A stretch of 64,000 bases of DNA from an uncultured Bacteroidales bacterium (lineage in GTDB: Bacteria; Bacteroidota; Bacteroidia; Bacteroidales; FEN-979). Of the stretch, positions 35,568 through 43,152 are shown piece by piece. Position numbers and translations under genes: made by a program. The DNA lies in assembly GCA_903837605.1 (NCBI GenBank), contig CAILVF010000076.1:1-64000 (forward strand), written 5' to 3'. Each line of letters opens with the position of its first letter. Positions within the stretch are counted from its first letter, which is position 1. The notes below the pieces were generated by a model, which did not search any database, was not told the DNA's origin, and worked only from the letters and a program-made list of their open reading frames with translations.

Positions 35568-35630
35568 GAGCGGGGAACGGGGAACGGGGAGCGGGGAACG
35601 GGGAACGGGGAGCGGGGAACGGGGAACGGG
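35568..35630 (+). repeat. Intergenic 7-bp G-rich tandem repeat, nine units
   Basis: Nine contiguous heptamers, GAGCGGG or GAACGGG, run from 35568 to 35630, with a clean 21-bp period (one GAG then two GAA, three times). A degenerate continuation reaches about 35645. It is a rotated form of the GGGGAGC heptamer in the anti-sigma gene 1.3 kb upstream, with a G-to-A variant at a different position. Confidence 0.9.
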
Positions 35631-35705
35631 AAGAAGGGAGCGGGTGAATTGTTAATGAAAAAATAAGCCGCTTACAGCTTTAACCTCTCTTATAATTAAT
35701 TATAT

Positions 35706-35750
35706 AAATCCCGGCCAAATCATAAAACCTGATTGGCCGGGATTTTTTTT
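35706..35750 (+). terminator. Intrinsic terminator of the sigma-factor cluster
   Basis: A stem of AAATCCCGGCCAA and TTGGCCGGGATTT encloses a 14-nt loop and is followed by a T run. It closes the ECF sigma/anti-sigma/Spy operon, about 145 nt past the last stop. Confidence 0.88.
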
Positions 35751-35804
35751 CACAGGTAAAACTTAAGGTTCTGCATATATAAGACCCTGTTTTATTGATC
35801 CCTT

Positions 35805-35835
35805 TTGTTTTCAGCCGGGTTTGGTTTTATGTTTG
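35805..35835 (+). promoter_or_regulatory. Candidate promoter of the 449-residue lipoprotein gene
   Basis: TATGTTTG at 35828-35835 is an exact -7 box. A TTG at 35805-35807 stands 20 nt upstream, slightly longer than the usual spacing. The leader to the ATG at 35930 is about 88 nt. Confidence 0.5.
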
Positions 35836-35929
35836 CTGAAGTTCCTGGTAAACATAAACCATAAAAGCATGAAACAGCAATACCCTGAAGAACAATAAAC
35901 CAAATCGTTTCACTTTAAAACAGGGAATT

Positions 35930-37279
35930 ATGAAAACACTTGAAGAGAACAACAGGAAAGTAAGGGAACAGGCTTATGTAAGCATCAAACCGGCCGGTAT
36001 CATCAGGATTAAGAGGAACAGGGCTTTTGGTATCACATCAATAATCGTGGCGATTGCATTTTCATCGATTTTCGCTGCCTGTAAAAAGGATACGGCCGAC
36101 AGCATTATCACACCAGAGGCAAATTCGGCTGACCAGTACACTATCACCCAGGCAATCTCGGATGAAGCCCAGAGAAACACCATTGCATTTGACGGACTGG
36201 CATTCCTGACGGGATGTTTGGGTTCACAATCATTTCTGCCCCCGGGAAAGGTTGCCGACTATAGCGGGTTTCAATGTCTCCGCGACAATGACCCCACCAA
36301 ACTCGGGCATAATACAAGTTTCGTAACCATCATCGCGTTCAATGTACTGCATATCCTCACCACCGATCAGATTACCATGTATGTTGAACGGGCACAGAAC
36401 CAGATTGACCAGATTAACCAGTTTGCTTTTAAGCGCTACCCTTTGCTCAAGGCTTTCAGGAGGTTAAAGGATGGCGATATCCCAACGGGAGCGAGCGGGC
36501 TGAGCAAAGATGCCGTGATGAGCTATGCCGCTGAATTATACCAGCTTGACGGGCAGATCAGTTACGACCGCGCAAAATTGTTTGGAAGGGTGATAGGTTC
36601 ATTCAGCAGCGATCAAAAGGCAAAAATGGATGCTTTAAAAGCGCTTAATGGGGTGGCTCATTGGGACAGCACTTTATCCAATCCGCTCCAGGGGCTTAAC
36701 CTGCCCCAGGATGTCAATGTCGCAGTGATGACGTATGCAAGTGAGATGTATGCATGGTATGCAGGTTCGGTTTCTTCGGATGTGTATTTCTGTCCTGAAA
36801 GGCATGGTACCTACTTCGGTTCCTTCTACCTGAAAGACTGGCCGGCCATGGGCAACCCCAATTACACTATTGATGAAACGCTTACTTCCAGCGCCGGCCA
36901 GAACTTCCTTGCCATTCTTACCACGGCCCAGGCGGACCTTGTGAAAGGCATCGTTGACCTCCAGCGCAGCGCGCTCATGGAACTGGTTGCAAAACGGGAA
37001 GCCGTTTCATCGGAGCTGCGTAAATTCCTTGCATCTTCCACGGCCGATTCTTCCTCGGTAATTGCTCTTTCGCAACGGTATGGGGAACTTGACGGGGAGA
37101 TCAGTTACTACTATGCAACAACGTTCACCCAGGTATACAATAGCCTTTCGGCCGAACAGAAAACAAAACTTACCGCACTTGCCTCCCAATTAGGGTATAT
37201 TTCCCCTTCAGGCGGGTTCCAGTATTCCCAGCCGGTTGCAATGCCCGAAATAATCAATACTGATTTCATGTTCAAATAA
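35930..37279 (+). CDS. Lipoprotein with internally repeated Spy-like helical units
   Basis: A 449-residue protein I cannot assign to a named family. An unusually long basic N-terminal region (about 30 residues) precedes the hydrophobic stretch and lipobox SIFAAC. The mature protein contains a duplicated unit: YAAELYQLDGQISYDRAKLF then SSDQKAKMDALKAL in the middle, and SQRYGELDGEISYYYATTF then SAEQKTKLTALAS near the C-terminus. Each pairs an ELDGxIS helix with an LTxxQ-like SxxQKxKxxAL helix. This suggests two Spy/CpxP-type modules in one chain. It lies between the sigma cluster and LytSR. It is probably periplasmic, with a role in envelope or metal homeostasis inferred from motif and context only. 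Confidence 0.6.
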   Translation: MKTLEENNRKVREQAYVSIKPAGIIRIKRNRAFGITSIIVAIAFSSIFAACKKDTADSIITPEANSADQYTITQAISDEAQRNTIAFDGLAFLTGCLGSQSFLPPGKVADYSGFQCLRDNDPTKLGHNTSFVTIIAFNVLHILTTDQITMYVERAQNQIDQINQFAFKRYPLLKAFRRLKDGDIPTGASGLSKDAVMSYAAELYQLDGQISYDRAKLFGRVIGSFSSDQKAKMDALKALNGVAHWDSTLSNPLQGLNLPQDVNVAVMTYASEMYAWYAGSVSSDVYFCPERHGTYFGSFYLKDWPAMGNPNYTIDETLTSSAGQNFLAILTTAQADLVKGIVDLQRSALMELVAKREAVSSELRKFLASSTADSSSVIALSQRYGELDGEISYYYATTFTQVYNSLSAEQKTKLTALASQLGYISPSGGFQYSQPVAMPEIINTDFMFK

Positions 37280-37287
37280 TTAATTTT

Positions 37288-37330
37288 GTAGTTCCGGCGG
37301 GTTTGAAATTTTCAAACCCGCCGGAACTAC
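37288..37330. repeat. Perfect 43-nt palindrome
   Basis: Two 21-nt arms separated by a single base form a perfect inverted repeat; each arm contains TAGTTCCGGCGGGTTTGAAA. It sits 8 nt after the lipoprotein stop. There is no T run after it, so it is atypical as an intrinsic terminator. It may act as a transcript-end hairpin, a protein site or a REP-like element. Confidence 0.85.
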
Positions 37331-37361
37331 ACATTTTCAAAACAATTTAAATACAGGTATT

Positions 37362-38027
37362 ATGAAACTCCTGATTGCAGTAAAAAAAACGACTGGCGTT
37401 ATGCTTGTCATAATGGTAATCCTTCTCACCCAGGGAAAAGGATTGTGCCAGGACAATAAAAACCCATCAGCAAAACCACAGGAAAATCACCAGGCCCCGA
37501 CCCCCGAACAAAAGGGAACAATAAAAACCATATTATTGAAATATAAGGCCTCAACGTTAACGGCGGCTGATGCCAAAGCTATTCATGAGCAGTTCAGGGC
37601 GGCAGGGATACACGACGGTCCCGAAACCAGGGAGTGCATCCTGGCGTCAGGATTTGATCCTGAAAAGCTGAGGACCCTTGATCCCCCTAAATCGCCCGAT
37701 AATAACGGGAGACCTAATCCGCCCACAACGGAAGAAAAGATGAAAATGGTACAGGAAAAAATCATCAAACCGCTGGGTCTCAATGCTGCTCAGAGTGCAA
37801 CTGTAACCAACGCATTTAAAGATTTCTTCACTGCCGCCGGGAACCTTATGAAAACCCAGGCTAACCCCCAGGTACCTCTTGAAAAATCAAAGATCGATCC
37901 CCTGGAAAAAGCAAGGGATGAAAAAATCAGGCAGGTCCTGACAAAAGATCAGTTTACGAAATACCAGGACCTGGAAAAAGCTTCCAGACCGCCGAGACCC
38001 AATGGCCCTGAGCCGAAAAAGAACTGA
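37362..38027 (+). CDS. Exported Spy-like protein upstream of LytSR
   Basis: A 221-residue protein with signal peptide MKLLIAVKKTTGVMLVIMVI then LLTQGKGLCQ. The N-terminal third has TPEQKGTIKTILLKYKASTL (an EF-hand-free helical segment). A Pro/Asn-rich hinge follows, then a Spy-type C-terminal part with IKPLGLNAAQSATVTNAF and DEKIRQVLTKDQFTKYQDL. The latter is nearly the same motif as in the protein at 6322-6750. The end is Pro-rich. It may be a periplasmic sensor partner of the histidine kinase 50 nt downstream, which is inferred from adjacency. Confidence 0.6.
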   Translation: MKLLIAVKKTTGVMLVIMVILLTQGKGLCQDNKNPSAKPQENHQAPTPEQKGTIKTILLKYKASTLTAADAKAIHEQFRAAGIHDGPETRECILASGFDPEKLRTLDPPKSPDNNGRPNPPTTEEKMKMVQEKIIKPLGLNAAQSATVTNAFKDFFTAAGNLMKTQANPQVPLEKSKIDPLEKARDEKIRQVLTKDQFTKYQDLEKASRPPRPNGPEPKKN

Positions 38028-38047
38028 CAAAAATTCAAACACCTGAA

Positions 38048-38055
38048 TATCTTTG
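38048..38055 (+). promoter_or_regulatory. -7 box upstream of the LytS-like kinase gene
   Basis: TATCTTTG is an exact TAnnTTTG match 23 nt before the ATG at 38078, in the short gap after the Spy-like gene. No TTG is found at the expected distance. It may be a second, kinase-specific promoter. Confidence 0.45.
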
Positions 38056-38077
38056 TACAAGGGATCGCTTTTATTAA

Positions 38078-39202
38078 ATGGCAACCAGTATGAATTCCCG
38101 CAATAAAAAGATACTATTCACCGAGATCGCCCTGGTCATACTTATATGGCTGGTGTTACTGATCACTCCCATACTCTTCAGGGAGGACAATAACAACCCC
38201 CTGTGGAGAAGCATCGCAAACCAGCTTGAAATTCTTGTCCCGCTTTCAGTTCTGTTCCTTATCAACAGGTTTATCCTGGTCCCGAAACTTCTTTTTAAAA
38301 GGAAGCCCGGGCTTTTTATTATCTCGGTATTAGGGGTGATCTTATTACTTACGCTTGTGTCCTATGCTTATGATGTGAACAATAACAAGACCCGGCCTCC
38401 AAAGGAGATACGGGCCGATGACCAGATGCAGCCGCCCCGGGATAATCCCCCTCCGGGTGAAGCCCCCCGGCCACAACCTCCGCAAACCGGGAAACGTCAA
38501 CCGAGGCCTGTCCCTCCCTTTGCCAATTTCCTGATATTTTCCTTCCTGATCGTAGGTTTTGACACAGGTTTGCGCTCGGGCCTCCGCTGGATTGTGGCTG
38601 AAAACGAGAAGGTGAAACTCGAAAAAGAAAACGTATCCAACCAGCTGGCTTTGCTTAAGACCCAGATCAGTCCGCATTTTTTTATGAATACCCTGAATAA
38701 TATCCATTCCCTGGTCGATACGAATGCCGAAGAAGCAAAGGAGGCTATCATCAAACTCTCGAAGATGATGCGTTATCTGCTCTATGAGACCGAAACCGAG
38801 CAAACGACTTTAAAAAAAGAGGTGGAATTCCTTGAGAGCTATATCAACCTCATGAAATTACGGTTCAGTGATAAAGTCAGGATAAGCCTGAATCTGCCGG
38901 CTGTGATCCCCGATGCCTCCATACCTCCGTTCCTGTTCACCTCATTTATTGAAAATGCATTCAAACACGGGGTGAGCTACAAGAGTGAATCGTTTATCAC
39001 CATTGACCTGATCCCCGGGAAAGACCGGCTTCTGTTCGTTTCAAAAAACACTAAGACCGAAAAAACCCGGATGAATGAATTTTCGGGCATAGGGGTTGAA
39101 AATACAAGGAAACGCCTCGACCTGCTTTATGGGAATGAGTATCACCTGGATATTATCGACAATGAAGACCTGTATACCGTAAACCTGTCAATACCCCTAT
39201 GA
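38078..39202 (+). CDS. LytS/YehU-type sensor histidine kinase
   Basis: A 374-residue membrane kinase. Four hydrophobic segments (about 12-31, 52-70, 78-98 and 150-165) are interrupted by a Pro-rich loop at 105-147 (many PP pairs, PPRDNPPPGEAPRPQPP). A coiled-coil (ENEKVKLEKENVSNQLALL) leads to the phospho-acceptor motif with His200 in TQISPHFFMNTLNNIHSL, then a HATPase region (PPFLFTSFIENAFKHGVSY, with the N box) and GIGVENTRKRLDLLYG. This is the His_kinase class that pairs with LytTR regulators. Its stop overlaps the regulator start as ATGA. The ligand is unknown. The Pro-rich loop echoes the Pro-rich tails of the neighbouring Spy-like proteins. Confidence 0.9.
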   Translation: MATSMNSRNKKILFTEIALVILIWLVLLITPILFREDNNNPLWRSIANQLEILVPLSVLFLINRFILVPKLLFKRKPGLFIISVLGVILLLTLVSYAYDVNNNKTRPPKEIRADDQMQPPRDNPPPGEAPRPQPPQTGKRQPRPVPPFANFLIFSFLIVGFDTGLRSGLRWIVAENEKVKLEKENVSNQLALLKTQISPHFFMNTLNNIHSLVDTNAEEAKEAIIKLSKMMRYLLYETETEQTTLKKEVEFLESYINLMKLRFSDKVRISLNLPAVIPDASIPPFLFTSFIENAFKHGVSYKSESFITIDLIPGKDRLLFVSKNTKTEKTRMNEFSGIGVENTRKRLDLLYGNEYHLDIIDNEDLYTVNLSIPL

Positions 39203-39915
39203 TCCGATGCATTGCAATAGATGACGAACCCCTGGCCCTCAAGCAGATTGCAGGGTATATAAAAAAGACCCCATTCCTTGAACTCTCGGGTTTATGCGAA
39301 AGCGCCTCGCAGGCTATGGAATTAATGGAAAATACTATCGTTGACCTCATGTTTGTTGATGTCAACATGCCTGATCTGAACGGATTAGATTTTGTGAAAA
39401 CCCTGGAAGACCCTCCTAAAATTGTTTTTGTAACCGCATATGGTGAATACGCCCTGGAAGGGTTCAGGGTTGATGCTGTCGATTACCTTTTAAAACCAGT
39501 AGGATACCCTGATTTTCTCAAGTCGGCCAATAAAGTTAAATCCTGGTTCGATGCGCGCCAGCTTCCGCCTGCGGAAGTCAGGAGTAATAAGGATTTCCTT
39601 TTTATTAAATCGGAATATAAGATCCTCAGGATAAACTTCGACGACATCAAATACATAGAAGCGATGAGTGAATATGTAAGAATCCATCTCATCAACTCCA
39701 AACCTGTAATGACACAGCTGAGCATGAAATCTATCGAGGAGAAGCTGCCTGAAGACCGGTTCATGAGGGTACACAGGTCGTTTATCATCAACCTGTCGAA
39801 GATCTCTGTTATAGAAAGGAACAGGATAGTGTTTGACGGATCTGTTTATATTCCTGTAAGCGATCAGTATAAAAGCAGGTTTCAGGCTTATATTGATAAA
39901 AATTTTCTGGCCTGA
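39199..39915 (+). CDS. LytTR-family response regulator
   Basis: A 238-residue two-component regulator. The receiver domain (1-120) has the acidic pair in IAIDDEP, phospho-acceptor Asp54 in MFVDVNMPDLNG and the conserved Lys in DYLLKPV. The LytTR DNA-binding domain (about 135-235) has FLFIKSEYKILRINFDDIKY, FMRVHRSFIINLSKI and FDGSVYIPVSDQYKSRF. It is translationally coupled to the LytS-like kinase by an ATGA overlap. Likely targets are nearby envelope genes, but no LytTR direct-repeat operator was recognised. It is followed 65 nt later by the beta-glucan locus regulator. Confidence 0.93.
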   Translation: MIRCIAIDDEPLALKQIAGYIKKTPFLELSGLCESASQAMELMENTIVDLMFVDVNMPDLNGLDFVKTLEDPPKIVFVTAYGEYALEGFRVDAVDYLLKPVGYPDFLKSANKVKSWFDARQLPPAEVRSNKDFLFIKSEYKILRINFDDIKYIEAMSEYVRIHLINSKPVMTQLSMKSIEEKLPEDRFMRVHRSFIINLSKISVIERNRIVFDGSVYIPVSDQYKSRFQAYIDKNFLA

Positions 39916-39980
39916 TCATTTTCAGGTTATAACATTAATCCGGATTGGGCAGTTTTGCGAAGGTGAGAAAAAGAAATACT

Positions 39981-42878
39981 ATGCATTTTAAAGTAATAAG
40001 GATATTCCTGATCATTTGGCTGGCTTCAGTAATTAATCAGGATATATGTGCAAATGCCCTTTATTACGGCTTACCCAGAATATTGAATTTTTCGCGATTA
40101 CAATATGGAGGTGGAATTCAAAGCTGGTCGTTTGCTGAAACAGATAATGGATTACTGTATTTTGCCAATAATCTCGGGCTTCTCGAATATAATGGAACAA
40201 ATTGGTCATTATATAAATCCATTAATGCTGTTAACCGGGCTGCTTGTGCCGATGGCAACAGGATCTATGTGGGAGCCTTTAATGATTTTGGGTTTTATGA
40301 TGAAAATGAAAGAGGTATTTTACAATATCATTCCCTTACCCATTTGATCAAGGGTAAGATTGGAGATTTTGATGAAATATGGAAGATATATAAAACAAGT
40401 TTCGGAATTGTTTTTCAATCATTTAAGGCGATATTTATTTACCAAAACGGCAAAATAGACATCATTTATCCACCTTCGAATTTTCACTTTTCATATTATG
40501 TTAATGGCATTTTATGGATATATGATGAACTGCACGGGCTTATGCAGTATAAGGATGGGAAAGTGGTGACAGTGCCTGGTGGCGATTACTTTAGCGGGAC
40601 ACAAATATGGTCAATATTACCTTTGAATGATGGTGAAATTATTATTGGCACCGCTACTAACGGCCTGTTTCGCTATAACGGCCGGAATGTAATTCCCTGG
40701 GGTTCAAAAATAAATGAGCAACTGAAAAAGTATCAGCTCTATTCGGCAAAGAGGCTGAAAAACAATTATTTCGCTTTTGGCACAATTCAACATGGTTTAA
40801 TCGTTTCCGATTCGGCCGGGAACCTTATTTTTGAAATGAACAAGGAGCGCGGGATGCAGAATAATACGGTTTTAGGAATTGGCCAGGATTATAAAGGTAA
40901 TATCTGGTTATGCCTCGATAACGGCATTTCCATGATCGAATTTGGTTCGCCTGTTTCTTTTTTACAAAATTATTTTGACATAGGAACCGGCTACGCATCA
41001 GCTAAATTTGGAGATAATATTTACCTGGGTACTAATCAGGGACTTTTCTATATCCAGGGAAAAGATTTTATTGATCCTTCAAAAACAAAGTCCGCTTTTA
41101 AATTGATTGAAGGGACCGAAGGGCAGGTGTGGAACCTCTCAGTGATTGATAATACGCTATTTTGCGGTCATAATAACGGAGTATTTCAGGTTAAGGGCAA
41201 TAAAGCTATTAAAATCTCTTCTGTGCCGGGCACGTGGAATTTTTTGAAAATAAATAATACCGGGCTCATCCTGGTTGGTACTTATACTGGTCTTTGTGTT
41301 TTAGAAAACCATGGTGGTTTATGGCACTTAAGAAATATAATGAATGGATTTACCGAGTCATCCCGTTTTGTTCAATATGATCAAATTGGCAATATCTGGG
41401 TCAGTCAAACGTATAAAGGTATTTTCAAAATAAAACATGATAGCTCATGGAGAAATGTACTGGAAGTAAAACTTTTTAATTCAAAAAACGGTCTGCCTTC
41501 CGATCAGTCAAATCTATTATTCAATATTCAGTCAGAAATATTAGTTGCAACGGAGAAAGGAATCTGCAAATTCAATAACAGGACACAGAAATTTGAGAAC
41601 GATGTAAAATATTCACCTTATTTTGACAATGGGATACAGGTTGATTATCTGTACCAGGATTCAGAGAAAAATCTGTGGTTCTCGGCCAATAAACGATTAG
41701 GCGTTTTACGCTTGCAGGAAGATGGTTCCTTTAAAAAGATTACGATTCCATTCTTAAGCCTTGTAAATCTTACTCTCCGAACTTTTGAGAATATCCAGGA
41801 ATTGGACCAGGATAATGTTCTTATTGGCATTGAAGGGGGGTTTGCAAATTATGTTTCGAAAAATAACATGGATTACTCTAAACCTTGTACAATCTATATA
41901 AGCGATCTCATGTCACTTGATACCACCGAAGGCATATACAGATATAACGGGAAGGAGTCAGGTCAGACTATAATACCAGCCTTTAAGTATAAAAATAACA
42001 GTATATCCATTTCCTTTGCAGCAAATAATTTTATGCCTTCTGAAATTGGTTTTCAGTATAAACTGGCAGGTTTTGATAAAAATTGGTCTGAATGGACAAC
42101 CCAGAATTTTAAAGAATATACAAATCTGCCTGATGGACAATACAGGTTTATGCTTCGTGCCCGCAACAATGACCTGACGGCTCCTTCTGAACTGTCTTTC
42201 AAATTCATTGTTCTTGCACCCTGGTATCGTTCAGTTTATGCCTGGATGATTTATTTCTTGCTGCTAATTTTTCTTATTTACCTGGGGAGAAGATATTTAT
42301 TTTATAGAATTGAAAAATCACGCCTTGCTGAGAACCTGAAACAAAAGGAAAAATATCTTAGCCGTGAGCTGAAATTAAAGGAAGAGGCACTTATTGCCGA
42401 GAAAGAAATGCAAAGACTTCGTAACGAGACTTTAAACCTTAAAATGATCCATAAGGAAAAAGAGCTTGCTAATTCAACAATGCTTTTAATTAAAAAGAAT
42501 GACATCCTGAAACAATTGCAAAGCGATCTGAGGGATGTAAATTCAAATGTTGTAAATGAAGTGACAAAAAACAGCATAAACAGCATTTTAAGGCGGATTG
42601 ATAAGGAAATTGATAATCAAAAACAATGGAAAGTATTTGACATCCATGTTGACCAGGTATATGAAGAACTGTTCAAAAAATTAAAGGAAAGCATTCCTGA
42701 TCTCTCGCCCCGCGAATTAAGATTATGTGCTTACCTTCGGATGAATATTTCAAGTAAGGAGATAGCAACTCTCATGAATATAAGTGAACGTGGTGTGGAA
42801 ATCAGCCGTTACCGGATACGGAAAAAACTTGGGCTGGATCACGGGGCTAACCTCACAGAATTTATAATGGGCCTTTAA
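39981..42878 (+). CDS. Membrane one-component regulator: propeller, Y_Y_Y, LuxR-type HTH
   Basis: A 965-residue protein from the ATG at 39981, which gives the signal MHFKVIRIFLIIWLASVI. A TTG at 39945 in the same frame is less likely. The periplasmic part is a two-component-regulator propeller (repeats such as FAETDNGLLYFANNLGLLEY, QDYKGNIWLCLDNGISMIEF, and DSEKNLWFSANKRLGVL) ending in a Y_Y_Y domain (FQYKLAGFDKNWSEWTTQNF). A membrane helix lies at about 749-775 (WMIYFLLLIFLIYLG), then a long coiled-coil, then a C-terminal LuxR-type HTH (SPRELRLCAYLRMNISSKEI, SERGVEISRYRIRKKLGL). There is no kinase or receiver domain, so DNA binding must occur from the membrane or after processing. It lies at the head of the beta-glucan locus and probably senses glucan oligosaccharides. 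Confidence 0.85.
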   Translation: MHFKVIRIFLIIWLASVINQDICANALYYGLPRILNFSRLQYGGGIQSWSFAETDNGLLYFANNLGLLEYNGTNWSLYKSINAVNRAACADGNRIYVGAFNDFGFYDENERGILQYHSLTHLIKGKIGDFDEIWKIYKTSFGIVFQSFKAIFIYQNGKIDIIYPPSNFHFSYYVNGILWIYDELHGLMQYKDGKVVTVPGGDYFSGTQIWSILPLNDGEIIIGTATNGLFRYNGRNVIPWGSKINEQLKKYQLYSAKRLKNNYFAFGTIQHGLIVSDSAGNLIFEMNKERGMQNNTVLGIGQDYKGNIWLCLDNGISMIEFGSPVSFLQNYFDIGTGYASAKFGDNIYLGTNQGLFYIQGKDFIDPSKTKSAFKLIEGTEGQVWNLSVIDNTLFCGHNNGVFQVKGNKAIKISSVPGTWNFLKINNTGLILVGTYTGLCVLENHGGLWHLRNIMNGFTESSRFVQYDQIGNIWVSQTYKGIFKIKHDSSWRNVLEVKLFNSKNGLPSDQSNLLFNIQSEILVATEKGICKFNNRTQKFENDVKYSPYFDNGIQVDYLYQDSEKNLWFSANKRLGVLRLQEDGSFKKITIPFLSLVNLTLRTFENIQELDQDNVLIGIEGGFANYVSKNNMDYSKPCTIYISDLMSLDTTEGIYRYNGKESGQTIIPAFKYKNNSISISFAANNFMPSEIGFQYKLAGFDKNWSEWTTQNFKEYTNLPDGQYRFMLRARNNDLTAPSELSFKFIVLAPWYRSVYAWMIYFLLLIFLIYLGRRYLFYRIEKSRLAENLKQKEKYLSRELKLKEEALIAEKEMQRLRNETLNLKMIHKEKELANSTMLLIKKNDILKQLQSDLRDVNSNVVNEVTKNSINSILRRIDKEIDNQKQWKVFDIHVDQVYEELFKKLKESIPDLSPRELRLCAYLRMNISSKEIATLMNISERGVEISRYRIRKKLGLDHGANLTEFIMGL

Positions 42879-43152
42879 TTTGATGGCTGATAGTAGTTTC
42901 GCTCCTGAATAGTCCTCCGGATCTCTTCTCCTGCCTCTTACTCAACATGCGTGACCGGGTCACGTACCTTGAGAGATTTCTACACAGATCCACAAACAAC
43001 AACAATTATCTGATAATCATTCATATGCGAAATTTATGATGTACTATTTATGTAGTAGCCAGGATGCTGTTGCTGTATTTTTGATGCACCTGAAAATTTT
43101 TAATTACTTGAATAGTAGGTTATGTTTGCTTTGTAAATCAAACCATTAACCT
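42879..43152 (+). promoter_or_regulatory. Control region of the beta-glucan locus
   Basis: This 274-nt gap holds a perfect 15-nt palindrome at 42950-42964 (CGTGACC, G, GGTCACG), a candidate operator, and an exact -7 box TATGTTTG at 43121-43128 placing a start about 20 nt before the phosphorylase gene. The -33 position reads TTT instead of TTG, as expected of an activator-dependent promoter. Nothing else gene-like is visible here. Confidence 0.5.

Larger units (their letters stand above)
35564..35929. other. Gene-free stretch with repeat, terminator and promoter
   Basis: These 366 nt contain, in order, a 7-bp G-rich array, an intrinsic terminator ending the sigma cluster, and a candidate promoter with an 88-nt leader for the next lipoprotein gene. 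Only an eight-codon open frame occurs (ATG at 35869), which I do not consider a gene. Confidence 0.6.

Noticed and set aside
35869-35898. Tiny open frame before the 449-residue lipoprotein gene
   Set aside because: Only eight codons, no conserved leader-peptide pattern.
37288-37330. Ordinary intrinsic terminator
   Set aside because: Although it lies just after a stop, there is no T run on the downstream side, so it is reported as a palindrome instead.
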